Positions 45,334 to 57,335 of a DNA stretch of 64,000 nt are shown here, piece by piece. Positions within the stretch are counted from its first letter, which is position 1. Every line of letters starts with the position of its first letter. This stretch comes from Sorex araneus (Eukaryota; Chordata; Mammalia; Eulipotyphla; Soricidae), in the NCBI RefSeq assembly GCF_027595985.1, contig NC_073305.1, positions 170,632,172-170,696,171 of the forward strand, given 5' to 3'. The notes under the pieces were generated by a model. That model made no database searches, was not told where the DNA came from, and was given only the letters and a program-made list of their open reading frames with translations. The position numbers and the translations under genes are program-made.

Positions 45334-46737
45334 CTTATCTTAAAAGTAGGTGCAAGTTGGAAATGAAATTGTAAAATTTACTGTTATCTCTAAGGGATTC
45401 CCCCACTTTTGTTTCTCCAACCATAGAAAAGGAGGACTAAAAGAATATTGTTTTGAACAATGTGTCTGCTTATATTTCAATTGTGTATATATATTCCTCT
45501 CTAACACAGCATCTATGGAATAATTTGTACATCGTATTTTTATGAGTAGGTTCCTTTCCCCATGCATAAAAGAAGGTTTCCAGTGGTGGCTTTGAACTTG
45601 AACCCTAAAATGTCCTCACTCAGTGAAATGACGCTATATGAGGATATCTTAGCATACCTCACTCCATTCCTCCAAGAATGTCGCTTACCTTCTGCCCCCC
45701 AACACCTACTCCACTCCATAGGGATCCAGAATGTTTATTCAAAACAAAAACACATTCACCTATGTGTGTTTCGTGCAAAGAAATAACTGCAAAGCCCTTC
45801 CTTCACCTCTAAGAGTTGCAGACCCAGGGGAGATTGGAGGTCCCCAAATTCGCCTTTCTCTGAGGTGTGTGCTTGGCTGGAAGGTACCAGCTCCCTGGAG
45901 GCTGAAAGCCATCTGGCAGAATTACCCTCCTTTGGCCCTGAACCGAGTACCTCCCAGCTGCCAGCAGCTGGTGCCGCAATTCTTTCAATACATACTTTGG
46001 ACCCAGTCAAGAAGAGAATCCCCAGAAATGGGTGGAGGTGGGGGGGAGATACAAGGAATGTCACCCCTGGATAAAAAGAAATTATTCAGCTTCCGCGTGA
46101 CAAAGACAGGAATTTCTCTAGTGCTAGGAATGTTGAACTGGTCCATTCCTCCGCCCTGCCCTGTGGTTTACCCTGAACTCAAGCACCCTTAAAAGGGCAA
46201 AACGAAGCAATAGGGTTTCTCTTCATAATCCTCATCCTTGCTTTGTCATCCGGTGCATGGAAGAAGCCTGTCAAACAAGAAATATTACCAACTGGCAAGA
46301 TGTTAAAGCATGCACTTACCCAGGAGAAAGTCAAACAGAAATGAAAGAAAGTGCCTCTTCTTTTAATGCTGCAACTCAGCAGCGCAGCAGTTTCTACCCA
46401 GCAACCCCGGTCAGGCCATTATCAGTTCCCCTGTCCAAAGGGAAACCACAGTTTTATTAGCAAAAGTCACATTTTATTTCATAATGAGATCGTGTGAAGA
46501 GTGTGAAGATCAATTCATTCCTTCTTGATAAGAGACACGAACTTTAGCATAGCTGTTCCTTGGGAAGGAATGACCTGGTGGTGCGAATGAAGGTGAGGTT
46601 TGAAATAGGAAAGAATGAAGAAGAAAAAAGACACTCTTCTGAAGACGGAGGAGGATTGTGGGGCATGGCTGAAGTTGACTAAAATTAGAAAAGCAAAGCT
46701 TAAAAATCCCCAAAAAGGAGACTTTCCTGTGAACTAG
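45334..46737. other. Repeat-poor intergenic block
   Basis: About 1.4 kb of complex sequence without recognised repeats. Frames up to about 150 codons (45731-46192) show no recognisable domain and are not called as genes. Confidence 0.45.
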
Positions 46738-46746
46738 CACAATTAA

Positions 46747-46925
46747 TTTTTTTTTTTTGCTTTTTGGGTCACACCCAGCGATGCTCAGGGGTTACTCCTG
46801 GCACTGCACTCAGGAATTATTCCTGGCGGTGCTTGGGGGACCATATGGGATGCTGGGGATCAAACCCAGGGCAGCCGGTGCAAGACAAACATCCTACCCA
46901 ATGTACTATCACTCCGGACCCCTAA
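46747..46925 (-). repeat. SOR-A SINE
   Basis: A near-consensus minus copy (gctttttgggtcacacccag to tatcactccggacccc). cacaattaa flanks it at 46738-46746 and 46926-46934. Confidence 0.93.
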
Positions 46926-46934
46926 CACAATTAA

Positions 46935-47295
46935 ATTCCCCTCCTGTAATAACAGAGTTTGGGAGCAAACACTCTAGACCATGCTAATGGGGACAATGGT
47001 TATAACTAGAAACTGGGAATTCCCTCTTCTTTACCTCTGGGTATCCCAGTGAGTACAGTTTGTTGAAGTTATACACTGTCGCCTGTGTTAAAACTTTGTT
47101 TGGGCTTAAATTCAATGTGGTAAGAGAAATGAAAAGTTTGGAAAGTTCCCATATCTGAAAATCTTTAGAGATTTCTTATACCTTCAGGCCTTTATAAACA
47201 AGTGCATATGAATGAGTCTTTTAAATAAAAAATTATTCATTTTCCATAGGTTTATGATACTTAAAGTTTCAAAGATACAGCACCACCCTTCTTGT
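46935..47295. other. Spacer
   Basis: AT-rich. Nothing recognised. Confidence 0.4.
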
Positions 47296-47431
47296 TTGTT
47301 TATTTTTTGAACCACACCCCGCAATGCTCTGGAAGGGGCACAGGTGACCATACAGAGTTCTGGGAATCAAACCCAGGTCAGCTGCATGCAAGACAAGTGA
47401 CGTACCTACTGTACTATTGCTCTGCCCCATA
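47296..47431 (-). repeat. SOR-A SINE, internally deleted
   Basis: A minus-strand copy. The segment between caatgctctgg and the B box lacks about 40 bases of body. Confidence 0.82.
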
Positions 47432-47616
47432 GCCCTGCACCTTGACATATGTGTGAGTTCCACCGTATCCACCACCCAGTTTCCAATGCTATCACACTAT
47501 CATCTAAATGAACCTTCTACATCTACTTCCCAGCTTGAGGAAATTTTCACAGTCTAAGGGTTATTTTTGTTGGGTTTTGACAGCTTGCTTGTTTTTGGTT
47601 ATTTATGTACTGCATA

Positions 47617-47980
47617 AATTTCACTCAAGTGAGAGAAGAAATCCAGAGTTCCAACCTCCGTCGATGGTCAAGAATCAGTGACACTGTCTCATTTGCCAAG
47701 GCGTCAAAAATCAGATGGGCCGGACACGTAATGCGATTCAGAGATGACCGCTGGACTAGAGCTGTTACGATTAGATTCCATGGGATGTCAAAAGATCGAG
47801 TGGCCGCCCACCAAGGAGATGGTCAGACTTCTTCGTTAAAACCCTGAATGAACGATTTAAGGCTCTTCCTGTTCCTGGAGCGAGCATATATCACTGGGCT
47901 ACACTAGCACTCGACACGGACAAATGGAGACGTTACTGGTGCCCACTCGAGCAAATCAAGGATCAACGAGATGACAAGTG
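47617..47980 (+). mobile_element. 5'-truncated RTE-type LINE, C-terminal part of its ORF, broken
   Basis: The translated sequence has the block IRWAGHVMR followed by DDRW, then, after one frame change near 47775-47790, GRPPRRWSDFF. It continues open to a stop at about 47979-47981 (ending DQRDDK). The order W.GH..R..D.RW, then GRP..RW.D, is what I recall from the C-terminus of RTE-clade reverse-transcriptase proteins. The 12-bp direct repeat atgtactgcata at 47605-47616 and 47981-47992 marks the insertion edges exactly. There is almost no 3' UTR. The apparent ATG at 47605 belongs to the flanking duplication. Dead copy: 5' truncated and frameshifted. Confidence 0.85.
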
Positions 47981-48132
47981 ATGTACTGCATATAAGAGAA
48001 ACAATCCAGTAGTTGTCTTACACTTCCTAATTTTGCTTCACATGATCACTTCAATTCTGACCACACTCTGTTGATAAACACAACTTCGTATTTTGAGGTG
48101 TTGAGTACTATTCTATTGCATAGATGTATACA

Positions 48133-48283
48133 TGAGTTCTGGGAGTGGGGGGTGAACTCCATCTCAAGTGCTTGAGGAGTTACTCATGGTTGAATGCTCA
48201 GAGGTTGTTCCTGGTGGTGTTTCAGGGATTATAGGGTGCCTGGGATTGAACATGGGCCTCCTGCATGCAAAGCATGTCCCAGC
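48133..48283 (-). repeat. SOR-A SINE, diverged
   Basis: A minus-strand copy with gttactcatggttgaatgc, gggattgaacatgggcc and tgcatgcaaagcatg. Its head has been replaced or continued by a minisatellite. Confidence 0.65.
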
Positions 48284-48374
48284 ACATTTAGTTATCTCAT
48301 TTAGTTAACTCATTTAGTAATCTCATTTAGTTAACTCATTTAGTTATCTCATTTAGTTAACTCATTTAGTTATC
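48284..48374. repeat. 13-bp minisatellite
   Basis: Seven units of tcatttagttaac or tcatttagttatc in strict alternation of AAC and ATC endings, so the higher-order unit is 26 bp. One unit carries taatc. Confidence 0.96.
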
Positions 48375-48694
48375 TCTCTGTGTACCATGAGCTCCTTAGC
48401 CAAGATAGCAGGTTCTGCCTTTTCTATGTTACTGACTTGAAAATCTTTACTCCAGTCTTTTACTAAGAACCTGTAAGTTTGTCTTATGATCTGATATATA
48501 GATTATATATACACATATACAAATGTAAGATCATAAGTTAGTCTTATGATCTGACACATATCTAAGATTATAAGTTTATCTTATGATCTGAAAGAAATTT
48601 CTTGTATCTGTGATACAAATGGATCCTTCTATTTTGAAAGAGGGAGCAGCAATTATTGATGCTCACCTATAGTAGACTTGACGATTCGATGTTT
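48375..48694. other. Spacer with scattered short repeats
   Basis: The phrase gtcttatgatctga occurs around 48481, 48541 and, as atcttatgatctga, 48580. Its complement-like agatcataag also occurs. No gene. Confidence 0.6.
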
Positions 48695-48861
48695 GGACCT
48701 GAGGTGTAGTGCTTGGGCCTGTTGGTTCCTAGGGACCAACCAGGCCACCTGAGTGGTGCTTAGGCAAGGTGGTTTGGAGGACCATTTGGTGTTAGGGATC
48801 AATCTCAAGGTCTTTTCTGTACAAGACATTGTATTCTACCATTGTTATTTCCTTGGCCCAG
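48695..48861 (-). repeat. Old SOR-like SINE
   Basis: gtgcttaggcaaggtgg, ggaccatttggtgttaggg and aggtcttttctgtacaagac retain the SOR-A order at low identity. Confidence 0.45.
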
Positions 48862-48869
48862 ATCCTGCA

Positions 48870-50040
48870 TTTTAAAAACAAATAAAGTCACTCTGTGTCT
48901 TTTGATTAGGGAGTTGAACTCATTATAGTGATTATTGATATATGGAGCTTAAAAATCGTTACCCTGGTTTTTGTTTTCTGTTGTTTTTGTGTTATTAGTG
49001 TTTCTTTTCCCATGAGTTTACATCTGTATTTTCCTTGGCTGGTGATTTTTCTCATTTCCTTCCATTTTTCTTCTAAGATTCTTGTTCTGTGATTGTCATG
49101 AGATTTGAGTTAATCTATCTGTACCCAAGTTAGTCTTTTTTAGTACTAGTATCAATTCATCATCAATTTTTTTTTTCGGGAGCAGAGGGGCTACACCCAG
49201 TAGTGCTCACGGCATATTCCTGAATCTGCCTCAAAGATCTCTCCTGTCAGGCTAAGGGACTGGGACTTAGTCCTGGGTCAACCGCATTTAAGGCAAATCC
49301 CGACCTGCTATACTATTGCTCTGGCCCCTCAACTCACCATCTTTAGGATACAGAGGTTCTGTCCTGTTTTTCTTTCCCTTTGATGTTTTGTTGTCTCATT
49401 AATGTTTCTGATTTCTATATTACTACGAATCACAACTTATCACCACACTCAGTGTTTTATGTTCTATTGTTTGTTTTCCATAAAAGATCATGTCTCAACA
49501 TTTCTTGATGTGATGTGGATTACATTAGCTCTGGTTTATCTGTAAAAGTGTTTGTTTCTCCTTTTATTTAAATAATTCATAGTGATTTTGATGAGAAGTT
49601 TTTGGTCTTTGAGAATTGTGAATATACCATTCCACTTCTAATTATCAGAGTGTTTACAGAGAAATTTGATAATAGCTTGATTTCCACAATTAATATTTTT
49701 TCCTGAAAACTTTTAATATTTTCTTTAATCACTGACTTTTGACAATTTACCAGTGATGTGTCTTGGTGTATACTTTTTTTGCACTTCAGAAGTAAGGTAT
49801 TTTAAGAGCTTTCTGAATTCCTATAGCTAGATATTTCCTTAGATTTGGGAAAGTTTAGCAATTATTTCTTCAAATAGATACTTTGTCCCCTTCTCTCTCT
49901 TTTCATATTTTGGGATACTCATTCTCCTTAGGTAACTTCTTCTAATACAGTTTGGTAGTTCTCAAAGGGTTTCTTAATTCTTCCTAAATTTTTGTCCTCA
50001 CTTTCATTTGAATCACTATTAGAATTTCAGCACCAATTTC
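48870..50040 (-). mobile_element. Old L1 remnant
   Basis: A reversed L1 internal sequence: cttttgattagggagttgaa, tagtgattattgatatatg, and further on ttaccagtgatgtgtcttgg, gcaattatttcttcaaatag and ccttctctctcttttcat. A SOR-A copy interrupts it at 49168-49328. All frames are broken. Confidence 0.55.
49168..49328 (-). repeat. SOR-A SINE
   Basis: A minus-strand copy inside old L1: a T-run, gggctacacccagtagtgc, gggtcaaccgcatttaagg and tactattgctctggcccc. Confidence 0.82.
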
Positions 50041-50055
50041 GCTTTTAGTTTTCTT

Positions 50056-50205
50056 TTTAGTTTATTTAATCACAGTGAGATATACAGTTACAAAGTTGTT
50101 CATGATTGGTTTCATAAATGTTCCAACACCCATACTTTCACCAGTGTATATTTTCCACCACCAATGTCCCCAATTTCCCTCTTGAGCCACCCCCCTCATG
50201 GCAGG

Positions 50206-50240
<35 letters not shown>

Positions 50241-50348
50241 ATTCTCTCTCTCTCTCTCTCTCTCTCTACCTCATCCACACCTTTTGCCATTATGGTTTGC
50301 AATACAGATACTGAAAGGTTATTAGGTATATCCCTTTACCTACGTTTC
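50056..50348 (-). mobile_element. L1 3' end
   Basis: A minus-strand copy: agtttatttaatcacagtg, caacacccatactttcacc, an internal CT tract (50203-50268) and ggtttgcaatacagatactg. ttttagttttct occurs on both sides, a probable target duplication. Confidence 0.87.
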
Positions 50349-50439
50349 ATTTTTAGTTTTCTCTGAAAGTTTGATTCTGTTTCTTATACTTTATACAGAG
50401 ATTTTCATTCACTCCTGATTTTTACATCCAGTTTCTCTT

Positions 50440-50556
50440 TTGGAATTTTTTGTTCTGTTTTGTGGCCACAGTAGGTGGGCCCAGGGCTGACTCCTGGTTC
50501 TGTGCTTAGGAATGACTCCTGAGGGAGCTCAGGGGTTCATATGGGGTACCAGACTT
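50440..50556 (-). repeat. SOR-A SINE, truncated
   Basis: A minus-strand copy that stops after tcatatggggtaccagac. The head is missing. Confidence 0.72.
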
Positions 50557-51463
50557 CATTGTCTCATAGTCCTGGGCATGGAAGAACAACCTGAATATGA
50601 AAATCTTTACTGTCTCTTATCTTGTGACCAGACCTATTCCCTAAATTTACTGAGCCATTCTCTAAGCAGCTGAGCATTTACTGGTTGATAGTTTATTCTC
50701 ATGACAGTTTTGCCTGGATTTCCATGGATAAGAGAGGGCTTAGCCTTCTGCACTATGCTGGTTCTCCCTCTGCTGCCAGATTCAGGGCAGGAGTTTAGGA
50801 GTTTGTGACCCGGAGCTCTAGCAGCCTTAGCCCTGATGGCATTGGTGGGATATAGCAGCTCTACCTAGCTTGCAACGTCTGCTGAAAGCAATGAAACTTT
50901 GGACTAATCACAGCCCTTCACTTTGAGAGGAACTGTGGATCTTTTTCCCTATAAAAGAGCTTGCAGGTGTCTTGGAGACTTATAGGTTCTCATTTCAGGC
51001 AATTTCTCTGCTTGTATCTCAACTGTAAAACTATGATTCCCCCCCCCCTACACACACACACACACACACATACACACACACACCTGTACTGGGAGAGTTT
51101 CAAAGCCCATGTTTCTGGCAGCTGGGATGGCTTCACGTTGTAGGTTTAGTTAGCGATCAGGCTTAGTTCAGAGGGCTCAGTTCTGTGGACTTAGCTCTGT
51201 ATAGGGCAGAGGACTCAACCTACCACACTTTGTCTGCAAAATTAGCCAGAGTTCAGTGTCCATTCCCTCACCCCATTTCTGGGAACCAAGCCTTCGGCTC
51301 TCTCCTCCCACAATAGAAGGACAGAATGGAGACCTGGGGAACCGAGTGTCCCCAAAGCACCGCTTGGTCAGTAATTTGTGCTGCACAGCTCTAGTTCTGT
51401 ATTTCACCTGGGCAGTAGCTGGAGTTGTAACAGCCTTCCCCACATTCAAAAAGGCAAACACCA
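50557..51463. other. Intergenic spacer
   Basis: No gene. A C-run directly before the CA repeat at 51050. The rest was not assigned. Confidence 0.4.
51050..51083. repeat. (CA)n microsatellite
   Basis: About 34 bp of CA with one TA. Confidence 0.96.
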
Positions 51464-51605
51464 GACTGGAGAGTTAATCCAGGGATTAAGGTGTTTGCGT
51501 AGTTTATGACTGACTCATGGCTGACCCCAGCACTGATCTGATCCGTGAGCACCGTCAGGAGTAAGAACCTGAATACCCCTGGGGTGGCCCAGATAATACA
51601 CCCTT
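51464..51605 (+). repeat. SOR-A SINE, old
   Basis: agactggagagttaatccag head and gatccgtgagcaccgtcagg body at low identity. Confidence 0.5.
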
Positions 51606-53161
51606 TGCCCCCAAATGCAGAGGCTTGACTGATCAGAGTCCTCCGATAATAAGCTTTCCAGCTTTAGGAGAGAAATGGTTGGTTTCCAGTTGTGTTCTAA
51701 GGGACTCTTTTCCCCACTACGGTTTATTTCTCTCTGTTTTATTACCCATGTCTTTCTTTTACCTGTTTCTCCAAAAAAAAAAAAAATGAAAAGGGTCTTT
51801 TCATTCTCACAGCTTGATAAAGTATAATGGCTACTCTTTTCTTTACCCTGGGATTGCATATTTTTTTTACAAGAAATAAAACTGGGGGAGAGTGATGTTA
51901 TTCATTCACATTAGGTTGGTGTTTCTTTACCGGGGGTCTTGGTTTATTCAGAATAAAATTTTTAATATGTATATCCAGTTTCAGGTTTTTCAGTCTTTTT
52001 TTTTAAAGAAGGAGATACTGCAATTTACACTTCAAATAAAAATCCAATGAATTAAAGGCATGCCATAGAGCACGCAGCAGTTGAATTACCTCAAACTATT
52101 TTGCAAAAACAAAACAAAAGAAAAGTCTCAGACATTCAGATTTATATTATGAGTTCCCCTGACTTTTTGACAGGAGAAAAAAGGCTATAATTTGTCACAG
52201 GCCACATGTGGGCTTGGTTGACAGCATTTGACTTTCCCAGAGCTGTATCTGCACAACCACACTGCTACAGTGAGTTATCAGATATGCTTGAGACAACTAA
52301 GAAAAGAGGAGGCAGGAGATTAGTGCTCCTTGGGGCCTGATAACACAAAAAAATTTACTTAACTCATGTTTTTCCACCTATCAGGTAAGGAGTTAGCTCA
52401 CACAGTGACATGTGGAAAAGCAACCAATCTGCCCTCTCTCTCAATCCCTTTTAAATGGTCTCCTCAGTTCCATGCCTTTACTGCCTTGTGGCAATATCTC
52501 CAAACTCTTCTGGAAGACTGACCACAGAACCCAGACACCCTTTAGTCTGCCTGGCAAGCAGCAAAGCACACAGTATCGACTTCAGTGAAAATACCCAAGA
52601 GCTAAGAGCCTTATGGGGCAACCTTCCTAAGCAGCGGAAATCCAGGCAAGACCCCTTTCCTTTTGCTCCCAGTGCCTCCAGCGTGGGCCTGTTCAAGCAC
52701 ATCCTATGATGAGAGATGACACTGGCCTCATTCGGGGCTTTCCTTGTGTGTTTCCAGCCCTCGCGTGGACCACTCAGAGCTTTGCGTAAGCCATTTATGC
52801 AATCATCTGTATCTTTTATTAGTGATGTGACTGCTCATTTTGAATGTCCTCAGACTCAGCATTCTATGCTTCCTCCTGTGAACTTCTTCAGTTAGTGGAA
52901 CCGGTGTCCTCCCAATTATCTAGCGGCACAGCATCAGCATCGCCTGGAACTCTCTGCCCACAAATCAAGTGATGCTAAAGAGCTGTTGCTGAGCATAATC
53001 TCAAAGCTCTGATACTCGTGGACTTCCATGTGGTTTATATAACTCAGAATACACCGGATACTTGAGCTGTGAAGGCAGCTATAATTTCTAGTTGGAACTG
53101 TCCCAATTGATCCAATAAGCAAGTAGATTCACACATTCGGAATTGTGTTTCGATTTACCTT
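51606..53161. other. Repeat-poor intergenic block
   Basis: About 1.5 kb without recognised repeats apart from an A-run near 51773. No coding exon recognised. Confidence 0.45.
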
Positions 53162-53172
53162 TAAATTTATAT

Positions 53173-53417
53173 GCACTGTAGCACTGTCATCCCGTTGTTC
53201 ATCGATTTGCTCAAGCAGGCACCAGTAACGTCTCCACTGTGAGACTTGTTACTGGTTTTGGCATATCGAATATGCCACGGGTAGCTCGCCAGGCTCTGCC
53301 ACGCGGGTGGGATACTCTCGGTAGTTTGCCAGTCTCTCCGACAGGGACAGAGAAATTGAACCCAGGTCGGCCACGTGCAAGGCAAACACCCTACCTGCTC
53401 TGCTATCGCTCCAGTCC
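53173..53417 (-). repeat. SOR-B SINE with 11-bp target duplication
   Basis: A minus-strand full copy bounded by taaatttatat at 53162-53172 and 53418-53428. Tail unit of the actgtagc type. Confidence 0.94.
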
Positions 53418-53569
53418 TAAATTTATATAATTACTTATATTTATGTGGTCATTTCTTTAATAGATGGCTGTGAGGTACATAACTAATTATTCATTGAGGT
53501 CCAAACTTGCAGACATATTTTTTTAAAAATATATGTACTCTGGTTGGGATTAATTATTTTTCTCTTTTT

Positions 53570-54350
53570 TTCTCTTTTTCAAATTTTCTATTGAATCACC
53601 ATGTGAAAAGCCACAAAGACTTCAGGCTTAAGTCTCAGTCATACAATGCCCAAACACCCATCCCTTCACCAGTGCCCCTGTTCCACCACCAAGAACCCCA
53701 GTACACCTCCCAGCCCACCCCCCAACCCCCGCCTGTGTAGCTGATGATCCTCACCCTACTCTCTCTTTACCTTGATCACATTTAATATTTCCACATAAAA
53801 CTCACTATTATTATTTGGAATTTTCCCCTCCAAATCGAACCTGCTAAAAAGGTAGTATTTGATAATTTTTTTTCCCTTGCTGAGAATGAAGAGATATGAG
53901 GTCACGCGGCCACTATTATGGCTGCATGCAGTTTTGGACTTCCACATCCCAGTAACTGAGTCCAGGGAAATTTCTGCCAAAAATTGCAACATTGCAAGCT
54001 CGTACCTCTGTTTAGTGGGGCTTATAAGATGGTGGTCGCCAAGCCGCCCCTCCTCCTGCCCCAAAGGAAAAGCCAAGAGAGAAAAACCTTTCTCCTCCTG
54101 GGGTGGCATGGGGTCGTGGCTTAGTTCACAGTCTGGAGGCATTTCTGCAAGGAGCTGCTGGTGCTAAAGGTAGTTCGATGGCCTCCGGGATCATGGGCGC
54201 CCAGCAATGGAGGGGCTGCACATGTGAGGCCGCTCAGATCACATCTGGGCGGAGAGTGGTGCCGTCCTTCCATCCTGAGATATCCTGCGCGTCCCATTGC
54301 TGCAAGCTCGTACCTCTCTTTATTGAGCCTTATCGGGATTAGTTTTTTTA
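53570..54350 (-). mobile_element. L1-tailed composite retroelement, long copy
   Basis: The first roughly 170 bp (tctattgaatcaccatgtg, then cccatcccttcaccagtgc) is an L1-like 3' end in minus orientation. Beyond it the sequence differs from ordinary L1 copies and is shared with 58070-58575: actcactattattatttgg, acctgctaaaaaggtagta, gcggccactattatgg, agttcacagtctgg. It also carries a piece (about 53950-54110) absent from the second copy, including cttataagatggtggtcgcc. Near its far end gcaagctcgtacctct is repeated (53996 and 54302). Confidence 0.6.
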
Positions 54351-54916
54351 ATAGCATAAGTTTCAGTAAGTCCCATTTCACTTTCAAAAGTGCCGGGGTA
54401 TTTGATTATACATTTTTCCAGTCACCCAGCTTTTAGATGCTAGATCATCTGCTGGTTCTTATTGAGATCTTCTAAGTTTGCAGTGCCTTTAGTACCCAGC
54501 CTGTTTACTCTGAGCCGCCAGCCTGAGCCATTGCAGGAAGACCAACCTTTGATAAATTGCCTCTTTCTTCGTGAAGCTCATGGGGCTGGGAGGATGTGGC
54601 CTTTCTTTCTTCATTGCCACTTCCCGAAACATGTTTCTCAAGAGCCCAAAGCATGAAGTAAAATGAACATTCCTTAAGAGGGCAGGGAGGGGCGAAAGAA
54701 AAATGCAGAGTAAAATAACACAGGCAAGAGAGAAAAGGAAAATGTAAACTACTGAGAATAAAATGCCAGGATTAATAAAAACAGGTAATGAAAAGTGATC
54801 TATTATGAGGAGAGAAAAAGTCTCGACTTAATGAAAGAGCAAAAAAACCACAATATGTAAAATAAAGACCTAACCATATTATCAGGAAAAAGGTATCTCA
54901 AATCAAATATAGCTTC
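54351..54916. other. Spacer
   Basis: No gene. A-rich from 54650 on. Confidence 0.4.
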
Positions 54917-54927
54917 AAAAGGAAGTT

Positions 54928-55098
54928 CTGGGGGCTAGAGCCATAGCACAGTGGGTAGGGAGTTTGCCTTGCACGCAGCTGACCCGGGTTTGATTCCCAG
55001 CATCCATATGGTTCCCCGAGCACTGCCAGGAGTAATTCCTGAGTGTAGAGCCAGGAGTAACGCCTGAGCATGGCCAGGTGTCACCCGAAAAGCAAAAA
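54928..55098 (+). repeat. SOR-A SINE with 11-bp target duplication
   Basis: A near-consensus plus copy bounded by aaaaggaagtt at 54917-54927 and 55099-55109. The A-tail merges with the duplication. Confidence 0.94.
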
Positions 55099-55109
55099 AA
55101 AAGGAAGTT

Positions 55110-55210
55110 TTGTGCTCAGGCATCACTTGGGCAGGCCTGGAAGCTAGATCAGTTCAGCCACATACAAGGCAAATGGCAAACGTTCTCCCACTGGACTATC
55201 TCTACATTCC
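55110..55210 (-). repeat. SOR-A SINE fragment
   Basis: gtgctcaggcatcacttggg and catacaaggcaaatggc, a partial minus copy adjoining the previous one. Confidence 0.6.
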
Positions 55211-56513
55211 CAAAACTCCTAATGTTTTTCATGGGAATACAAATAAAGACAAAGTTAGGAAAGAATGGAAGCCATATACATAAAGAAAAAAAATACAAAT
55301 GGAACAGGGGAAATTAAAGCAAATGAACTAAATGAAGTAAGACCCGGATAAAGCACTGAAAATGAGAAACTGCTCCATAGAAACAAAGTAAAATGGAAAA
55401 GCCAAGGAGGAGGTTGGAAAGAAGACATAAAGCAGCAAACAGCTGCGCTGAAAGCAGAGAGTTTGGCAGCAATTTTACTTATACTCTAGCGGTGTCCTGG
55501 ATAGCTGAGTGACAGATAGGAGACACGGGACAATAGAAACCTCCCTCCCCTCTGCCCCTTGTCCTGTGGTCTCAGTAAACTGGTGCCTCTTTATGGTACC
55601 CGTGACTCAGAGCTATCTGTAAGAGTCTTACCACAAACAATTTTGACAGAGTCTGGGGCGGTTGACCTTATGCGCACTCAACCATCAGCCCTGTTCTTTG
55701 ACATCCAGAGGCAGAGCAGTCAAAGATAACTCAGAGTTCCTTGACAGCATTTGGTCCTGACTGTGTCAAACACAATCAGACAGATTCCCACACTCCTCTT
55801 GAGATGAGAAACTTTGTGCTACATTTGATGGGGTTGGATGATAAATTCTGAAAATCTATATTTCTTAATACTATAACTGAGATCGAGTGGATTTAAAAGT
55901 AACCTGGAGGTTGTGGGATTTAAAGTTGAAATAAGAGGGTGTTAGGTTGAGGCTAGGAAGTGAGAGATCTCTGGGAGAGTGCAAAGTGGAGATTCTATCA
56001 AGAATAAGACACACTTCGAAGAAGGTAGCTTAGGATTCCAGACAATAATTGATCAATTACCTACTGAGTTAAGGCAAAAAAATCAAATTGCATCTAGGTC
56101 TACTAATTCTCCAGTTTAAACAGTATCTGTGTTTTGAGGCTCACCCGGCAGCTCCTTAAATTTGATTTAGAAAAAGGAATCATTATTAGTTTAACCACCT
56201 TGAATTGTGGACAAAAGGCTAATTTTCATTCTGCTTGCTATCTAGAATATGTGCATGCACCCTTTTTATATTTAGAAAAAATATTGCATTCTTTAAGCTC
56301 TTTTAAGAAATTTCTGTCACCAAGAATATATTCCAAATGATGTATTCTTTTATAGGATTTATTCTTTTAGATGTTATACCTGTTAGCACCATAAATAAGA
56401 CCAGGCAGAGGACAGAGACACTTCTAAAAATCTAACCTGGAATTTCCCAAGTTTTGTGCACTCACATTTTCAGGTATTTATTTCTTTTACTTTACAGTGA
56501 TATTGACGGTGGG
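55211..56513. other. Intergenic spacer
   Basis: About 1.3 kb, A-rich in the first third. No gene or repeat assigned. Confidence 0.45.
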
Positions 56514-56755
56514 GGGCTGGAACAATAGCACAGTGGGTAGGGCATTTGCCTTGCAAACAGCTGACTTGGGTTTGATTCCTCCACCCCTCTCAGAGAGCCT
56601 GGCAAGCTACCAAGAATATCTTGCCCGCACGGCAGAGCCTGGCAAGCTACCCGTGGTGTATCGATATGCCAAAAACAGTAACAAATCTCACAATGGAGAC
56701 TTTATTGGTGCCCACTCGAGCAAATTGATGAGCAATGGGATGACAGTGACAGTGA
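56514..56755 (+). repeat. SOR-B SINE
   Basis: A plus full copy: ggctggaacaatagcacag to gatgacagtgacagtgat. The core has a small deletion (gtggtgtatcgatatgcc). Confidence 0.91.
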
Positions 56756-57176
56756 TCTCTGGTGGGAAGGTAAGGTTAAGACTGCTCTCTGGAGGAGAGT
56801 TAGGCAGTGAAGGGTAGCCTGGATAGAGAAAGAAAAATAGCTTAAAATCTTCTAGGGATATAAGGTTCCAGTTTATTATGAGGAATTCAGGGGCTGTGAA
56901 TAAGGGACTTTCCATTCTACTTCTCTTCAATATTTGAAATATACACCCTTTAAGAACTAATCTGCTTGAATAAGGGAATTATATTTCTGAAAGAACAAAA
57001 AGAGAAAATAAAAACAAAAGATAGAAACTTTACTTCAGAGCATCCTGAGGTGGAAACTGCAAGTGCATGGGTAAACTCAGAAAGCACAAGAAATTTCCTT
57101 GTGCGCTTGGAAACAAACAGAAGGAAATTTGGAAGAAAAAGAGGGTGAAAAGATTTTTAAAATAAAATAACTGTGT
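56756..57176. other. Spacer
   Basis: A-rich. No gene seen. Confidence 0.4.
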
Positions 57177-57335
57177 GGGGCTGGAGCGATAGCACAGTGG
57201 GTAGGGTGTTTGCCTTGCACGCAGCTGACCCGGGTTCGATTCCCAGCATCCCATATGGTCCCCTGAGCACCGCCAGGAGTAATTCCTGAGTGCAAAGCCA
57301 GGAGTAAGCCCTGTGCCTTGCCGGGTGTGACCCAA
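57177..57335 (+). repeat. SOR-A SINE, near consensus
   Basis: A plus copy from ggggctggagcgatagcac to gggtgtgacccaaaagg. A-rich tail with aaataaat units and an aaaataaa-like direct repeat around it. Confidence 0.94.

Noticed and set aside
45731-46192. 153-codon frame in a repeat-poor block
   Set aside because: No domain, no splice or promoter context, ordinary composition. Chance frame is the simpler reading.
47605-47847. 80-codon frame as a small gene
   Set aside because: Its ATG lies in the target-site duplication, and the frame breaks against the LINE's own reading frame.
48284-48374. CRISPR-like array
   Set aside because: Units are directly adjacent with no spacers, and the genome is mammalian.
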